Below, in pieces: positions 34,197 to 43,047 of a DNA stretch of 64,000 nt. This stretch comes from Mesorhizobium ciceri biovar biserrulae WSM1271 (lineage in GTDB: Bacteria; Pseudomonadota; Alphaproteobacteria; Rhizobiales; Rhizobiaceae). How positions within the stretch are numbered: position 1 is the stretch's first letter; each line of letters starts with the position of its first letter. Under the pieces are notes generated by a model. The model was not told where the DNA came from, searched no databases, and saw only the letters and a program-made list of their open reading frames with translations. A program made the translations under genes and the position numbers. The DNA is taken from the NCBI RefSeq assembly GCF_000185905.1, contig NC_014923.1, positions 2,565,501-2,629,500 on the forward strand. The letters are read 5' to 3'.

Positions 34197-35131
34197 GTGG
34201 CCTTCGCGCCTTGCGGGGTCAGCACCAGCCCGAGCGTGTCCCTGATATAGGCGATGCTCTCGAGCGTGCTTTGCTCTGCTGTCTTCTTGGACGCATCCAG
34301 CTCGATGATGGCGAGGCCATCGTAGTTTGCCTCCAGCAGGGCGTCGGCGATGCCGGCAAGATCGACGACCCCGGCGCCGAGCTCGCAAAAGGCGCCATAG
34401 CGGTCATAGCCCTTCAGCGCCGGATCAACCCTGGTGTCCTTGAAATGCATATAGCGCACGGCCGAAATGTAGGTCTTGACCGCGTCGACCGGATCGGAAT
34501 TGGTGTGGGCGAGATGCGCCGGATCGATGCACAGGCCAGCGAGGTTGGTATCCAATTCATCCATCATGCGATCGAGCTGGTCGCGGCGCTCGATGAAGGT
34601 GTCGAGGTGCGGGTGATAGACCGTCTCGATGCCAAGGTCCTTCGTCCGCCTGCCGATATCCTCGAGCGCCCGGCAGAAGGCGCGGTAGTCGTCGGCCGTG
34701 TGCGCCCCGGCAGCGGCTTCCGAGGGACCGCCGCCGAGAACCAGCACCGGTGAGCCAAAGCCCTTCAACATCCTGGTCAGCCCGACGAGCACGTCACGTT
34801 CATAAGGCCAGGCGACGGGGTTGGTGAAGATCGCATTGACGTAGAAGGAGGAGAGCTTGATGCCATATTCGCTCTGGCCTTCCGACAGCAGCGCATAGCG
34901 CCGCAAGATGTCGGTGTCGGTGGTCACCCCCATCGGCGCCTGATTGCCGAGCTGCATGTATTTGCGGGCGTACTGGTCCGACAGGCTGGTGAAGGCGAGG
35001 ATCTCGAACCAGCCGAAGCCCTGGTCGGCGAGAAACTTGATGGCTGGCCTGAGCGGAAGGCCGGTCAGGTCCCAGCTGTTCAGATGGTAACCGATCGAGA
35101 AGCGCTGCCGTTCGGCGCGATGTGTCGTCAT
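34193..35131 (-). CDS. Sugar phosphate isomerase/epimerase (TIM barrel)
   Basis: A 312-residue member of the AP-endonuclease-2/xylose-isomerase-like superfamily. Likely metal ligands are in TVYHPHLDTF, GLCIDPAHLAHT, YMHFKDTR and the C-terminal IIELDAS. It resembles IolE- or IolH-like sugar isomerases. It lies between the binding protein and the two permeases, which links it to the imported sugar. A hairpin at 35150-35174 lies just upstream. Confidence 0.85.
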   Translation of the reverse strand: MTTHRAERQRFSIGYHLNSWDLTGLPLRPAIKFLADQGFGWFEILAFTSLSDQYARKYMQLGNQAPMGVTTDTDILRRYALLSEGQSEYGIKLSSFYVNAIFTNPVAWPYERDVLVGLTRMLKGFGSPVLVLGGGPSEAAAGAHTADDYRAFCRALEDIGRRTKDLGIETVYHPHLDTFIERRDQLDRMMDELDTNLAGLCIDPAHLAHTNSDPVDAVKTYISAVRYMHFKDTRVDPALKGYDRYGAFCELGAGVVDLAGIADALLEANYDGLAIIELDASKKTAEQSTLESIAYIRDTLGLVLTPQGAKAT

Positions 35132-35149
35132 GTGTTCTCTCCGATGGGC

Positions 35150-35174
35150 GAGGCTGCCCGAAGCAGGCAGCCTC
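35150..35174. repeat. Intercistronic hairpin after the sugar-binding protein gene
   Basis: GAGGCTGCC and GGCAGCCTC form a perfect 9-bp stem with a 7-base loop, in the 108-base gap between the binding-protein stop and the isomerase start on the minus strand. It has no U-run on the minus strand. Such hairpins often protect the upstream binding-protein mRNA and keep downstream genes lower; here that is inferred. Confidence 0.6.
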
Positions 35175-35239
35175 TGTTCTTCTTTCCTGGCATCAGCCCG
35201 GCTGGATGGGCGCTCGCTTGCAGGCGCTACTTCAGGGCC

Positions 35240-36592
35240 TCATTTGGGCGGCCAGCTGCCCTGGGCCTTGAGGTCGTCGAAGATGGTCTGGATCGATGCG
35301 GCGGCGTCTTCGGGCGTCGTGGTGCCGCCGACGATGCCGGCGATTGCCGAAGCCGTGGCGCTCGCGACCTCCGATGGCCAGATCCAGTCGAGGAACTTGA
35401 TCGTGTTCGGGAAGGCCTGCTTGCGCAGTTCGACGGCATAGGCATCGTCGACCTGCGGCACGCCCTTGATCGAGGCCGCGATCGGCTGTTCCGGCGCGAG
35501 GTAGAGCGTCGCGACTTCAGGCCGTGTCAGATATTCGATGAATTTGACCGCGGCATCGAGCTTCTCGGGCGGGATCGAGGAGGCGACGCACATGCCGTTG
35601 TCGGCACCGCCGCCATGGCCAGGCGCGCCCGGCGTTCCGTCCATTTTCGGAAAGGCGAAGACGCCCCATTTGAAGTCCTTGACGCTCGACTGGAGCGACG
35701 GAATTTCCCAGGTGCCGCCATAATACATGGCGCTCTTGCCGGCGGCGAAGGCCGCACGCATGCCGTCCTGGTCGACGGAAAGCGAATCCTTGGAAAGGAT
35801 GCCATCATCGACCCATTGCTTGATCAGCTTGAACCCCTCGACATCGGGCGCGTCGGTGAACTTCGCCGTGCCCTCGAGGTTCTTCTGCGTCTTGCCGACC
35901 GGGTCGCCCGATGCCTGCGAAAAGGTCTCGAAGTACCACATCGGCCACATCACGGTGTTCGAGCCCTGATGCAGCAAAGGGATCACGCCCGCGGTCTTGA
36001 ACTTCGGCACGGCTGCCTTCAGGTCGTCATAGGTTGGCGGGACAGGAATGGCGAGCTTCTGAAAGAGATCGACATTGTAGAAGATCGTCGATGTCGACAG
36101 CGTCGAGATCGGCACGCCATAGACTTGCCCGTTGACCGTGAAGGCGCCAAGTGCAGCGGCGTCGATCCTGTCCTGGAACGGCTTGATCTTGTCGGTAATC
36201 GGCATCACCAGTTTGCGCCTGACATAGGCACCATTGGTGTAGAAGGCCGGGCAGGCGATCAGATCCATTTCCTGATTTGCAAGTTTTGCGGTCATCACGC
36301 GCTGAATGGAATCGGTTTGTGGCCCCTGGGCATCCCACTCGATCGCGGCGACGTCGGGGTTGGCCTTGAGGAAGCCGTCGATAACCTGCTGCTGGATTTT
36401 CTTCTGCTCGTCCGGCGGCTGACGCGGCGCGAGTTCGTCGAGCGCCGAGCCGCCGAAAATCTTGAGCGTGATCCCTTCGGCGTGGCCGATGCCGGGCACT
36501 GTAATCAGGCCGAGGCCTAGCAGTGCGGCGGCAAGGATGGGAGCGGCGGGACGTTGTTTCGGACGATGGGTCACTCTCTGCTGAAGGGGCAT
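35240..36592 (-). CDS. Extracellular sugar-binding protein of an ABC importer
   Basis: A 450-residue periplasmic SBP_bac_1 protein. A long signal peptide covers about residues 1-38 (basic start, LAAALLGLGLITVPGIGHA). The mature part begins EGITLKIFGGSALDELAPR and has the GGTWEIPSLQSS and TPGAPGHGGGADNGM segments around residues 295-340. ATG 36592 has AGGAGAG upstream. It is the first gene of an operon with isomerase, two permeases and a Gfo/Idh dehydrogenase, preceded by a shared operator word. The ligand is probably a sugar, polyol or sugar acid. Confidence 0.9.
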   Translation of the reverse strand: MPLQQRVTHRPKQRPAAPILAAALLGLGLITVPGIGHAEGITLKIFGGSALDELAPRQPPDEQKKIQQQVIDGFLKANPDVAAIEWDAQGPQTDSIQRVMTAKLANQEMDLIACPAFYTNGAYVRRKLVMPITDKIKPFQDRIDAAALGAFTVNGQVYGVPISTLSTSTIFYNVDLFQKLAIPVPPTYDDLKAAVPKFKTAGVIPLLHQGSNTVMWPMWYFETFSQASGDPVGKTQKNLEGTAKFTDAPDVEGFKLIKQWVDDGILSKDSLSVDQDGMRAAFAAGKSAMYYGGTWEIPSLQSSVKDFKWGVFAFPKMDGTPGAPGHGGGADNGMCVASSIPPEKLDAAVKFIEYLTRPEVATLYLAPEQPIAASIKGVPQVDDAYAVELRKQAFPNTIKFLDWIWPSEVASATASAIAGIVGGTTTPEDAAASIQTIFDDLKAQGSWPPK

Positions 36593-36642
36593 CTGGCTCT
36601 CCTTTACGCCAATGCCGAGGGGCAACCTCGGGACCAATATCG

Positions 36643-36657
36643 TTGATGGTCATATGA
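36643..36657. promoter_or_regulatory. Shared operator-like word, copy 4
   Basis: TTGATGGTCATATGA is identical over 15 bases to 24520-24534. It lies 51 bases upstream of the sugar-binding protein ATG. The surrounding 255-base gap (36593-36847) shows no gene. Confidence 0.6.
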
Positions 36658-36847
36658 TCTTGGTCGCCTGTTGATGTTTTTGTCAATCGGCAAGAATGCC
36701 TATTATTTCATCGATCGCACCGCCCCCTTTCGTGTTCGGCGTGGCCCGTGCGGTGTTCGATTTGCTTGAGCATTGATCTGCAAGAATTCGGCAAACCAAT
36801 TGTCGGATGCCGGCCGCTCCCGCTAAAGGCCAAGCCCCATTCGCGAT

Positions 36848-37633
36848 CTACTTCACGCCGATGCCGGCGGTCAGGCCGCCATCGATCTTGTAGTCCGCGC
36901 CAGTGCAGAAGCCGGCCTTCGACGAACACAGGAAAGCGATAAGTTCGGCCACCTCCTCCGGCTCGCCGATGCGCCCGATGGGGTGCGCTTCGCCGAAGCG
37001 CTTGTAGGCGGCCTCGACATCGGCGTCCGTGCCGTTCTCGCCGCGGGCGGCCTTCTCCAGGATCGGAGTGCGGATCGAGCCGGGGCTGACGGAATTGACG
37101 CGGATGCCGGAGCGCGCATGGTCCAGGGCCAGGGCACGCGTCAGCGTGTGGATGGCGCCCTTGGTGGTGGCATAGGCGGCGACGTTTTGCTGGCAGGCAA
37201 AGCCCTGCACCGAAGCGACGTTGACGATGGCGCCGCCGCCCCTGCGGACCATTTCCGGGATGCCGAAATGCGCGGTCAGATAGATCGACCCGACATTGAC
37301 CGACATCGCCTTGTTCCAGGTCTCGAAATCGGTGCTGACGGCGGTTCCGTACGGATGCACCGCCGCCGAATTGACGACGATATCGAGGCCGCCGAACCGC
37401 TCCACGCCGGCCGCGACCGCGTCGCGAACCTGATCGGGCACGGAGACGTCGGCGCCTATCACCAGCGCCCCGGCTCCGGAGCTTTCCAGTTCCGCTTTCA
37501 ACGCAGCGTTGGCCGCGCGGTCGATGCCGCAGGCGATGATCGCGGCGCCCCCTGCAGCGAGGCGTCTGGCGGTTGCGAGGCCAATCCCGGTTGTCCCCGT
37601 CACCAAGGCAACCTTGCCGTCGAAATCCTTCAT
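36848..37633 (-). CDS. SDR family oxidoreductase
   Basis: A 261-residue classical short-chain dehydrogenase: VTGTTGIGLATARRLA (about 11-26), NSAAVHPYG in place of NNAG, catalytic Ser in NVASVQGF and YATTK. The end GADYKIDGGLTAGIGVK is typical. ATG 37633 is used; longer readings run into the divergent promoter. It faces the mannonate dehydratase gene with 99 bases between, so a role in uronate breakdown, for example fructuronate-mannonate interconversion, is plausible. That reaction is inferred. Confidence 0.88.
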   Translation of the reverse strand: MKDFDGKVALVTGTTGIGLATARRLAAGGAAIIACGIDRAANAALKAELESSGAGALVIGADVSVPDQVRDAVAAGVERFGGLDIVVNSAAVHPYGTAVSTDFETWNKAMSVNVGSIYLTAHFGIPEMVRRGGGAIVNVASVQGFACQQNVAAYATTKGAIHTLTRALALDHARSGIRVNSVSPGSIRTPILEKAARGENGTDADVEAAYKRFGEAHPIGRIGEPEEVAELIAFLCSSKAGFCTGADYKIDGGLTAGIGVK

Positions 37634-37684
37634 TGGGAAAACTCCTTCATTCGCTGTCCGAAACCGGTTCCTAGTTTGACACCC

Positions 37685-37700
37685 ATTGTGGTCCAACAAT
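37685..37700. promoter_or_regulatory. Dyad operator between SDR and uxuA
   Basis: ATTGT-GGTCCA-ACAAT is a perfect 5-bp inverted repeat in the divergent promoter of the SDR and mannonate dehydratase genes. Its size and centre resemble GntR (FadR-type) operators, the family that includes UxuR and ExuR. No GntR gene of that type is in this block. Confidence 0.5.
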
Positions 37701-37732
37701 AGGTTGCCATCCTCTCGCAGAAGGAAGCGGCA

Positions 37733-38917
37733 ATGGAACAGTGCTGGCGCTGGTATGGACCAAACGACCCGGTAACGCTCGATCATGTCAGGCAGGCCGG
37801 TGCGACCGGCGTGGTGAGCGCCTTGCACGATATCTATGACGGGCGCGCCTGGCCGCTCGAGAGCATTCTGGAGCGCAAGCGTGTCATCGAGGCCGCCGGC
37901 CTGACATGGTCGGTGGTCGAGAGCATTCCGGTCCACAACTCCTTCAAGATCGGCGCGCCGGAACGCGAGCGCTACGCCGGCTACTATCGCGACTCAATCC
38001 GCGCGCTCGCCAAGGCCGGCATTGCGACGGTCTGCTACAATTTCATGCCGGTGGTCGACTGGACCCGCACGGATCTCGCCTATCGGCTGCCGACGACGGG
38101 CTATGCGCTGCGTTTCGACGCCATCGATTTCGCAGCCTACGACCTGTTCGTGCTGAAGCGCGTCAATGCCGAAGCCGGCTATACCGCTGCCCGTATCGCC
38201 GAAGCGGAAGCGCGGCTGAAGGAATTGAGCAGCGAAGCGATCGACAGGATCGAACGCAACCTGATCGCCGGCCTGCCGGCGACCGAGCGCAGCTATGACA
38301 GGGACAGTTTTCGCGAGGCCCTGGCGGACTACGATGCGATCGGACCAAAGGAGCTGCGCCAAAACCTTGCCTGGTTCCTGCGCGAGATCATTCCGGTGGC
38401 CGAAGAGGAGGGGGTGCGCATGTGCATCCATCCCGACGACCCGCCCTTCTCGCTCTATGGCTTGCCACGCATCGTTTCGACAGCCGAGGATGCGCGTTTC
38501 ATCCTTAACGCCGTCGACAGCCCCGCCAACGGCCTGACGTTCTGCACCGGCTCTTATGGCACGCGGGCCGACAATGACATCGTCGCCATGGTCAAGGAAT
38601 TCGCCGACCGCATCCACTTTGTCCACCTCCGCAACATCACCATCGAGGATGACGGCTCGTTCTACGAAGCCGAGCATCTCGAAGGCGGCACCGACATGGC
38701 GCATGTTATCCTCGCTCTGATGCAGGAAGAGGCGCGCCGTCGCAGGGAAGGCCGTGCCGACTGGCGCATTCCGATGCGACCAGACCATGGCCATCTGCTT
38801 GCCGACGACATCGGCAAGACCAGGATCAACCCCGGCTATTCGCTGATCGGCCGGCTGAAGGGCCTCGCCGAGCTGCGCGGCATCATGCGCGCCATCGAGC
38901 GGTTCGAGCTGGCTTGA
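37733..38917 (+). CDS. uxuA: Mannonate dehydratase
   Basis: A 394-residue enzyme that dehydrates D-mannonate to 2-keto-3-deoxygluconate in hexuronate catabolism. The whole chain fits Uxu[15 protein letters not shown] at the start, [15 protein letters not shown], the metal-site text [18 protein letters not shown] (His), [17 protein letters not shown] and MRPDHGHLL near the end. The length matches the family. AGGAAGCGG precedes the ATG. Product 2-keto-3-deoxygluconate would need a kinase and aldolase from elsewhere. It is divergent from an SDR gene. Confidence 0.96.
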   Translation: MEQCWRWYGPNDPVTLDHVRQAGATGVVSALHDIYDGRAWPLESILERKRVIEAAGLTWSVVESIPVHNSFKIGAPERERYAGYYRDSIRALAKAGIATVCYNFMPVVDWTRTDLAYRLPTTGYALRFDAIDFAAYDLFVLKRVNAEAGYTAARIAEAEARLKELSSEAIDRIERNLIAGLPATERSYDRDSFREALADYDAIGPKELRQNLAWFLREIIPVAEEEGVRMCIHPDDPPFSLYGLPRIVSTAEDARFILNAVDSPANGLTFCTGSYGTRADNDIVAMVKEFADRIHFVHLRNITIEDDGSFYEAEHLEGGTDMAHVILALMQEEARRRREGRADWRIPMRPDHGHLLADDIGKTRINPGYSLIGRLKGLAELRGIMRAIERFELA

Positions 38918-39233
38918 AGCCGTCTTGCCGGTCGGCTGGCGGGATTTACAGACGATCACGCGCGATTGCGCTTCCGCTGCGACTTATACGCTGTCGCACT
39001 GGAAAGTGCGGTCCACGAGAGGCATGGCGGGTAAAGCACTTGTCGGGAAATTATTTGCCGACAGGTCATAATATGCAGCGCTGACGTTCTTCCATCCGGC
39101 CCGGATTGGACTTCCTGTTGCTTTGATCGGCACGCCTTGCGTGTCACTTTGAGATGCATTCATGCTCGAAGCTCTTGCCGGTGGTCGCTTCTACTTCTCC
39201 TAAGCCAGGGCAGAGAAAAGAAGGAAGCTGACC
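38918..39233. other. 316-base gap with one inverted repeat
   Basis: No credible coding frame is seen. An inverted repeat TGTCGG/CCGACA with an 11-base AT-rich centre lies at 39041-39063, which could be an operator for the downstream oxygenase gene. GAAGGAAG just before 39234 is that gene's ribosome site. No terminator is evident after uxuA. Confidence 0.5.
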
Positions 39234-40253
39234 ATGCCCAGAATTGTGCCGGTGCTTGACCTGAGCCGCCTCGAACAAGGTGCGTCCGAGTATCGTACCT
39301 TTCTCCTGGACCTGCGTACGGCAGCCCGGGACGTTGGCTTCTTCTATCTCAGCGGCCACGGAATTTCCGCCCCGGAGATCGACGACGTGCTCGATGCCTC
39401 GCGACGGTTCTTCGCGTTGCCGGAGGCCGACAAGCTGGCCATCGAAATGGTCAAGTCCCAGCAGTTCCGCGGCTACACCCGCGCCGGCGGCGAACTGACC
39501 AAGGGCGCGGCCGACTGGCGTGAGCAACTCGACATCGGCGTCGAGCGCCAGCCCATAGCGCAGGGACCTGGAATTGCACCGTGGACACGGCTGCAGGGGC
39601 CGAACCAGTGGCCGTCTGCACTGCCGGAGCTCAAGCCGGCACTGCTTGCATGGCAGGCCAAGGCGACCGCGGTGGCCATTCGGCTGCTGAAAGCCTTCGC
39701 ACTATCGCTCGATCAGCCCGAGGACGCCTTCGACGCGATCTATCGGGACTCGCCCAACCATCGCATGAAGATCGTCCGTTATCCCGGCCGTGACGCGACC
39801 GAAGGCGACCAGGGCGTCGGCGCGCACAAGGATGGCGGTTTCCTCACCCTGCTGCTGCAGGACGACAACAAGGGCCTGCAGGTCGAATATGACGGAAGCT
39901 GGGTGAATGTGGATCCGCTCCCTGGAACGCTGGTCGTCAACATTGGCGAACTGCTCGAACTGGCATCGAATGGGTATTTGCGTGCCACCGTTCACCGCGT
40001 CGTGACGCCGCCTGCCGGCGTCGAGCGGATCTCCGTTCCCTTCTTCTTCAGTGCGCGGCTGGACGCGACCATACCGCTTCTGACCCTGCCCGAGGAATTG
40101 GCGGCCGAAGCGCGCGGGCCGGCAAGCGATCCGGACAACCCCTTGTTCCGCGATGTCGGCACCAATGTGCTCAAAAGCCGACTGCGTTCCCATCCCGACG
40201 TGGCACGCCGCCATTATGCCGATCTTCTCCAGGCCGGAGCGGCGGGCTCGTGA
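39234..40253 (+). CDS. 2-oxoglutarate/Fe(II)-dependent oxygenase (isopenicillin N synthase-like)
   Basis: A 339-residue oxygenase with the DIOX_N region (about 5-110, ARDVGFFYLSGHGI) and the 2OG-FeII_Oxy core (about 170-290). Iron ligands fit His and Asp in GAHKDGGFLTLLLQD and His in ATVHRVVTPP; RISVPFFF holds the arginine for the oxoglutarate tail. The substrate is unknown. It precedes a flavin monooxygenase and an NADP reductase-like gene, but a strong terminator at 40409-40441 separates them. Confidence 0.92.
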   Translation: MPRIVPVLDLSRLEQGASEYRTFLLDLRTAARDVGFFYLSGHGISAPEIDDVLDASRRFFALPEADKLAIEMVKSQQFRGYTRAGGELTKGAADWREQLDIGVERQPIAQGPGIAPWTRLQGPNQWPSALPELKPALLAWQAKATAVAIRLLKAFALSLDQPEDAFDAIYRDSPNHRMKIVRYPGRDATEGDQGVGAHKDGGFLTLLLQDDNKGLQVEYDGSWVNVDPLPGTLVVNIGELLELASNGYLRATVHRVVTPPAGVERISVPFFFSARLDATIPLLTLPEELAAEARGPASDPDNPLFRDVGTNVLKSRLRSHPDVARRHYADLLQAGAAGS

Positions 40254-40388
40254 GCTCAGCTCTGCACGAATTTTTGCCGTTTCATATGTTTTTTGGAATG
40301 CCATTCGTCGCCAAGGCTTCGAGATAGGCGCAAAAAGGTAAAATCGTTTAGCGGTTTCCTCCCATTCCGCTGGACGGTGTTCCCCTCT

Positions 40389-40441
40389 GAAGGTTCAAAC
40401 CTTCTTTTGGCCGGGCCGCATTCGAGCCCGGCCATTTTTTG
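40389..40441 (+). terminator. Two tandem hairpins, the second a strong intrinsic terminator
   Basis: The first hairpin is GAAGGTT-CA-AACCTTC followed by TTTT (40389-40408). The second is GGCCGGGC, a 9-base loop, GCCCGGCC (40409-40433), followed by ATTTTTTG. They end transcription from the oxygenase gene, or act as attenuator in a 335-base leader before the monooxygenase gene. The rest of 40254-40588 shows no gene. Confidence 0.8.
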
Positions 40442-40588
40442 TCCTGGTCCCGGACAGCGCAAAACCTATGCTGCAAAAGGCCGGTGTGGAGGAACAGGAT
40501 ATCTTCCCGAGTTGCGCGGACCGTCCGATCCTGAGTTTAGGATTCGAGCGCTAGTGCTCGACTGTATCGATCGGTCGAAACGACTTTC

Positions 40589-41911
40589 ATGACACAAAAA
40601 CAATTGCACCTCGGCGCCTTCATGCGCCCCGTCAGCCTGCATACCGGCGCCTGGCGCTATCCGGGCGCCTATGCCGACGCCAATTTCAATTTCGCGCATC
40701 TGAAGCGCTTCGCCCAGACCTTGGAGGCGGCGAAGTTCGACGCCTTCTTCATGGCCGACCATCTGGCCGTTCTCAACATGCCGATCGAGGCGCTGCGGCG
40801 CAGCCACACGGTCACCTCGTTCGAGCCGTTCACGCTTTTGTCGGCGCTCGCCGCCGTCACCGACCATATCGGGCTGGTCGCCACCGCATCGACCACCTTC
40901 GACGCGCCCTATCATGTTGCCCGCCGCTTCGCCTCGCTCGACCATATCAGCGGCGGACGCGCCGGCTGGAACATCGTCACCACGTCCAATCCGGATGCGG
41001 CGCTCAATTTCGGCCTCGACGAGCATGTCGAGCATGACGAGCGCTACCGGCGGGCCCGGGAATTCTACGATGTCGTCACCGGCCTGTGGGACAGCTTTGC
41101 CGACGATGCCTTCATCCGCGACGCCGAAAGCGGGTTCTATTTCGACCCGGCCAGGCTGCATGTGCTCGACCACAAGGGTGAGCATCTCTCGGTGCGCGGC
41201 CCACTCAACATCGCGCGGCCAATCCAGGGCTGGCCGGTCATCGTGCAGGCCGGCGCCTCGGAGGCAGGACGCCAACTGGCGGCGGAGACAGCGGAGGTCA
41301 TTTTCGCCGCCCATGCCGATCTCGCGGCGGGGCAGCGCTTCTTCGCCGACGTCAAAGGCCGTGCGGAAAGGCTTGGCCGGTCGCGTGACGACATCAAGAT
41401 CCTGCCCGGCGCCTTTGTCGTTGTCGGCGACAGCGTCGAGGACGCGCAGGCCAGGCGGGCGAAGCTCGACAGTCTCGTCTACTACGAGAGCGGCATCGCC
41501 TCGCTGTCGATCGCCATCGGACATGACGCGTCCGGTTTTGATCCCGACGCGCCCTTGCCCGAAATCCCCGAGACCAATGCCTCGAAGAGTGGCCGCGAGC
41601 GCGTCATCGAACTGGCACGCGAGGAGAACCTGACCGTCAGGCAGCTTGCGCAAAGGCTGGGCGGCTATTCCGGCCTTGCTTTTGTCGGCACGCCTGAAAC
41701 AATCGCCGACGAGATGGAGGAATGGCTGATCGGCGAGGGTTCCGACGGGTTCAACATCATGTTTCCATACCTGCCCGCCGGGCTCGATGATTTTGCCGAG
41801 AAGGTGGTGCCGGAATTGCAACGGCGAGGGATCTTCAGGCGGCAATATGAAGGGTCGACACTGCGCGAGAATCTCGGCCTGAAGCGTCCGCCCAACCGGT
41901 TTTTCGAGTAG
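40589..41911 (+). CDS. LLM-class flavin-dependent monooxygenase (NtaA/SnaA/DszA type)
   Basis: A 440-residue bacterial-luciferase-like monooxygenase. Family marks include LHLGAFMRPVSLHTGAWR at the start, ADHLAVLN, the GGRAGWNIVTTSNPDAALNF segment and PVIVQAGASEAGR. Members use reduced FMN to oxidise aminopolycarboxylates, thioethers, sulfones or similar molecules and need a separate flavin reductase, which is not seen here. The ATG at 40589 has only a weak ribosome site after a structured leader. The downstream NADP oxidoreductase is 25 bases away. Confidence 0.92.
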   Translation: MTQKQLHLGAFMRPVSLHTGAWRYPGAYADANFNFAHLKRFAQTLEAAKFDAFFMADHLAVLNMPIEALRRSHTVTSFEPFTLLSALAAVTDHIGLVATASTTFDAPYHVARRFASLDHISGGRAGWNIVTTSNPDAALNFGLDEHVEHDERYRRAREFYDVVTGLWDSFADDAFIRDAESGFYFDPARLHVLDHKGEHLSVRGPLNIARPIQGWPVIVQAGASEAGRQLAAETAEVIFAAHADLAAGQRFFADVKGRAERLGRSRDDIKILPGAFVVVGDSVEDAQARRAKLDSLVYYESGIASLSIAIGHDASGFDPDAPLPEIPETNASKSGRERVIELAREENLTVRQLAQRLGGYSGLAFVGTPETIADEMEEWLIGEGSDGFNIMFPYLPAGLDDFAEKVVPELQRRGIFRRQYEGSTLRENLGLKRPPNRFFE

Positions 41912-41936
41912 AGCCTTCTTCGCAGGGAGATTTTCG

Positions 41937-42956
41937 ATGTCGATCCAGTCCAACACCCGCATCGTGCTCGCGGCGCGGCCACAAGGCCGGCCAAAGCCGG
42001 ATGATTTCCGCATCGAGACGGTTGATGTCGTCCAGCCGGGAGAGGGCGAACTGCTGCTGCAGATCCTCTATCTGTCGCTCGATCCCTATATGCGCGGGCG
42101 CATGAACGCTACGAAATCCTATGCCAGGCCCGTCGATGTCGACGGCGTGATGGAAGGCGGTACCGTTGCGCGCGTCGTGATCTCTCACCACCCGGAATTT
42201 ACCGAAGGGGATATCGTGTTGTCCCATTCCGGCTGGCAGAGTTTTGCCTTGTCCGACGGTGTCGGGCTGCGCAAGCTGGATCCCGCTGCGGCACCCATCA
42301 CTACGGCGCTTGGCGTGCTCGGCATGCCGGGCTTCACGGCCTATGCCGGTCTGCTCACCATCGGGCAGCCGAAGCCTGGCGAGACGGTCGTCGTGGCGGC
42401 CGCCAGCGGCGCGGTCGGGTCGGCCGTTGGCCAGATCGCGCGCATCAAGGGCGCGCGTGCCGTCGGCATTGCCGGCGGTGCCGACAAGTGCGCCTTCGTG
42501 CGAGACGAACTCGGCTTCGATGCGGTCGTCGATCACCGTGCCGATGATTTTGCCGAGCAGTTGAAGGCAGCCTGCCCCGGTGGCATCGACATCTATTTCG
42601 AGAATGTCGGTGGTCCTGTCTGGGACGCGGTGTTTCCGCTGCTGAACGAATTTGCGCGTGTGCCGGTCTGCGGGCTGATCGCGCAGTACAACGTCATCGC
42701 GGATGCCGGCGTCGACCGGTTGCCGGTATTGATGCAGCAAGTGCTGCACCGCAGCCTGACGATCAGGGGGTTTATCCAGCGTGAATTTGTCGACCAGCGC
42801 CCGGCCTTCTATCGTGAGATGGCCGAATGGATATCGTCCGGCCGCGTCCGCTACAGGGAAGATATCGTCGATGGCATCGAAAATGCACCACAGGCCTTTC
42901 TCGGCCTTCTCGATGGCAAGAATTTCGGCAAGCTGATCGTGCGTATCGCGGAATAA
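41937..42956 (+). CDS. NADP-dependent oxidoreductase (YncB/MDR family)
   Basis: A 339-residue medium-chain reductase without the zinc ligands of alcohol dehydrogenases. It has YLSLDPYMRGRM near residue 50, the nucleotide site VVVAAASGAVGSAVGQIARI (about 153-172) and the ending FGKLIVRIAE typical of 2-alkenal and curcumin reductases. AGGGAG lies about 10 bases upstream of the ATG. It probably reduces an activated double bond formed or tolerated in the same pathway as the monooxygenase; that is inferred. Confidence 0.92.
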   Translation: MSIQSNTRIVLAARPQGRPKPDDFRIETVDVVQPGEGELLLQILYLSLDPYMRGRMNATKSYARPVDVDGVMEGGTVARVVISHHPEFTEGDIVLSHSGWQSFALSDGVGLRKLDPAAAPITTALGVLGMPGFTAYAGLLTIGQPKPGETVVVAAASGAVGSAVGQIARIKGARAVGIAGGADKCAFVRDELGFDAVVDHRADDFAEQLKAACPGGIDIYFENVGGPVWDAVFPLLNEFARVPVCGLIAQYNVIADAGVDRLPVLMQQVLHRSLTIRGFIQREFVDQRPAFYREMAEWISSGRVRYREDIVDGIENAPQAFLGLLDGKNFGKLIVRIAE

Positions 42957-43047
42957 ATGCCGCGCAACGATCAGGCGGGGCTGCTTGGGTAATTTCTGCC
43001 GCAGCCGTGGCCGCGGGGCGTGATTGCCAGCAGCCGCCGATCAGCCG

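Noticed and set aside
40389..40404. GGTTCAAACC looks like a tRNA T-arm
   Set aside because: The loop has six bases rather than seven and no anticodon or acceptor stem can be built around it; it is a hairpin before a terminator.
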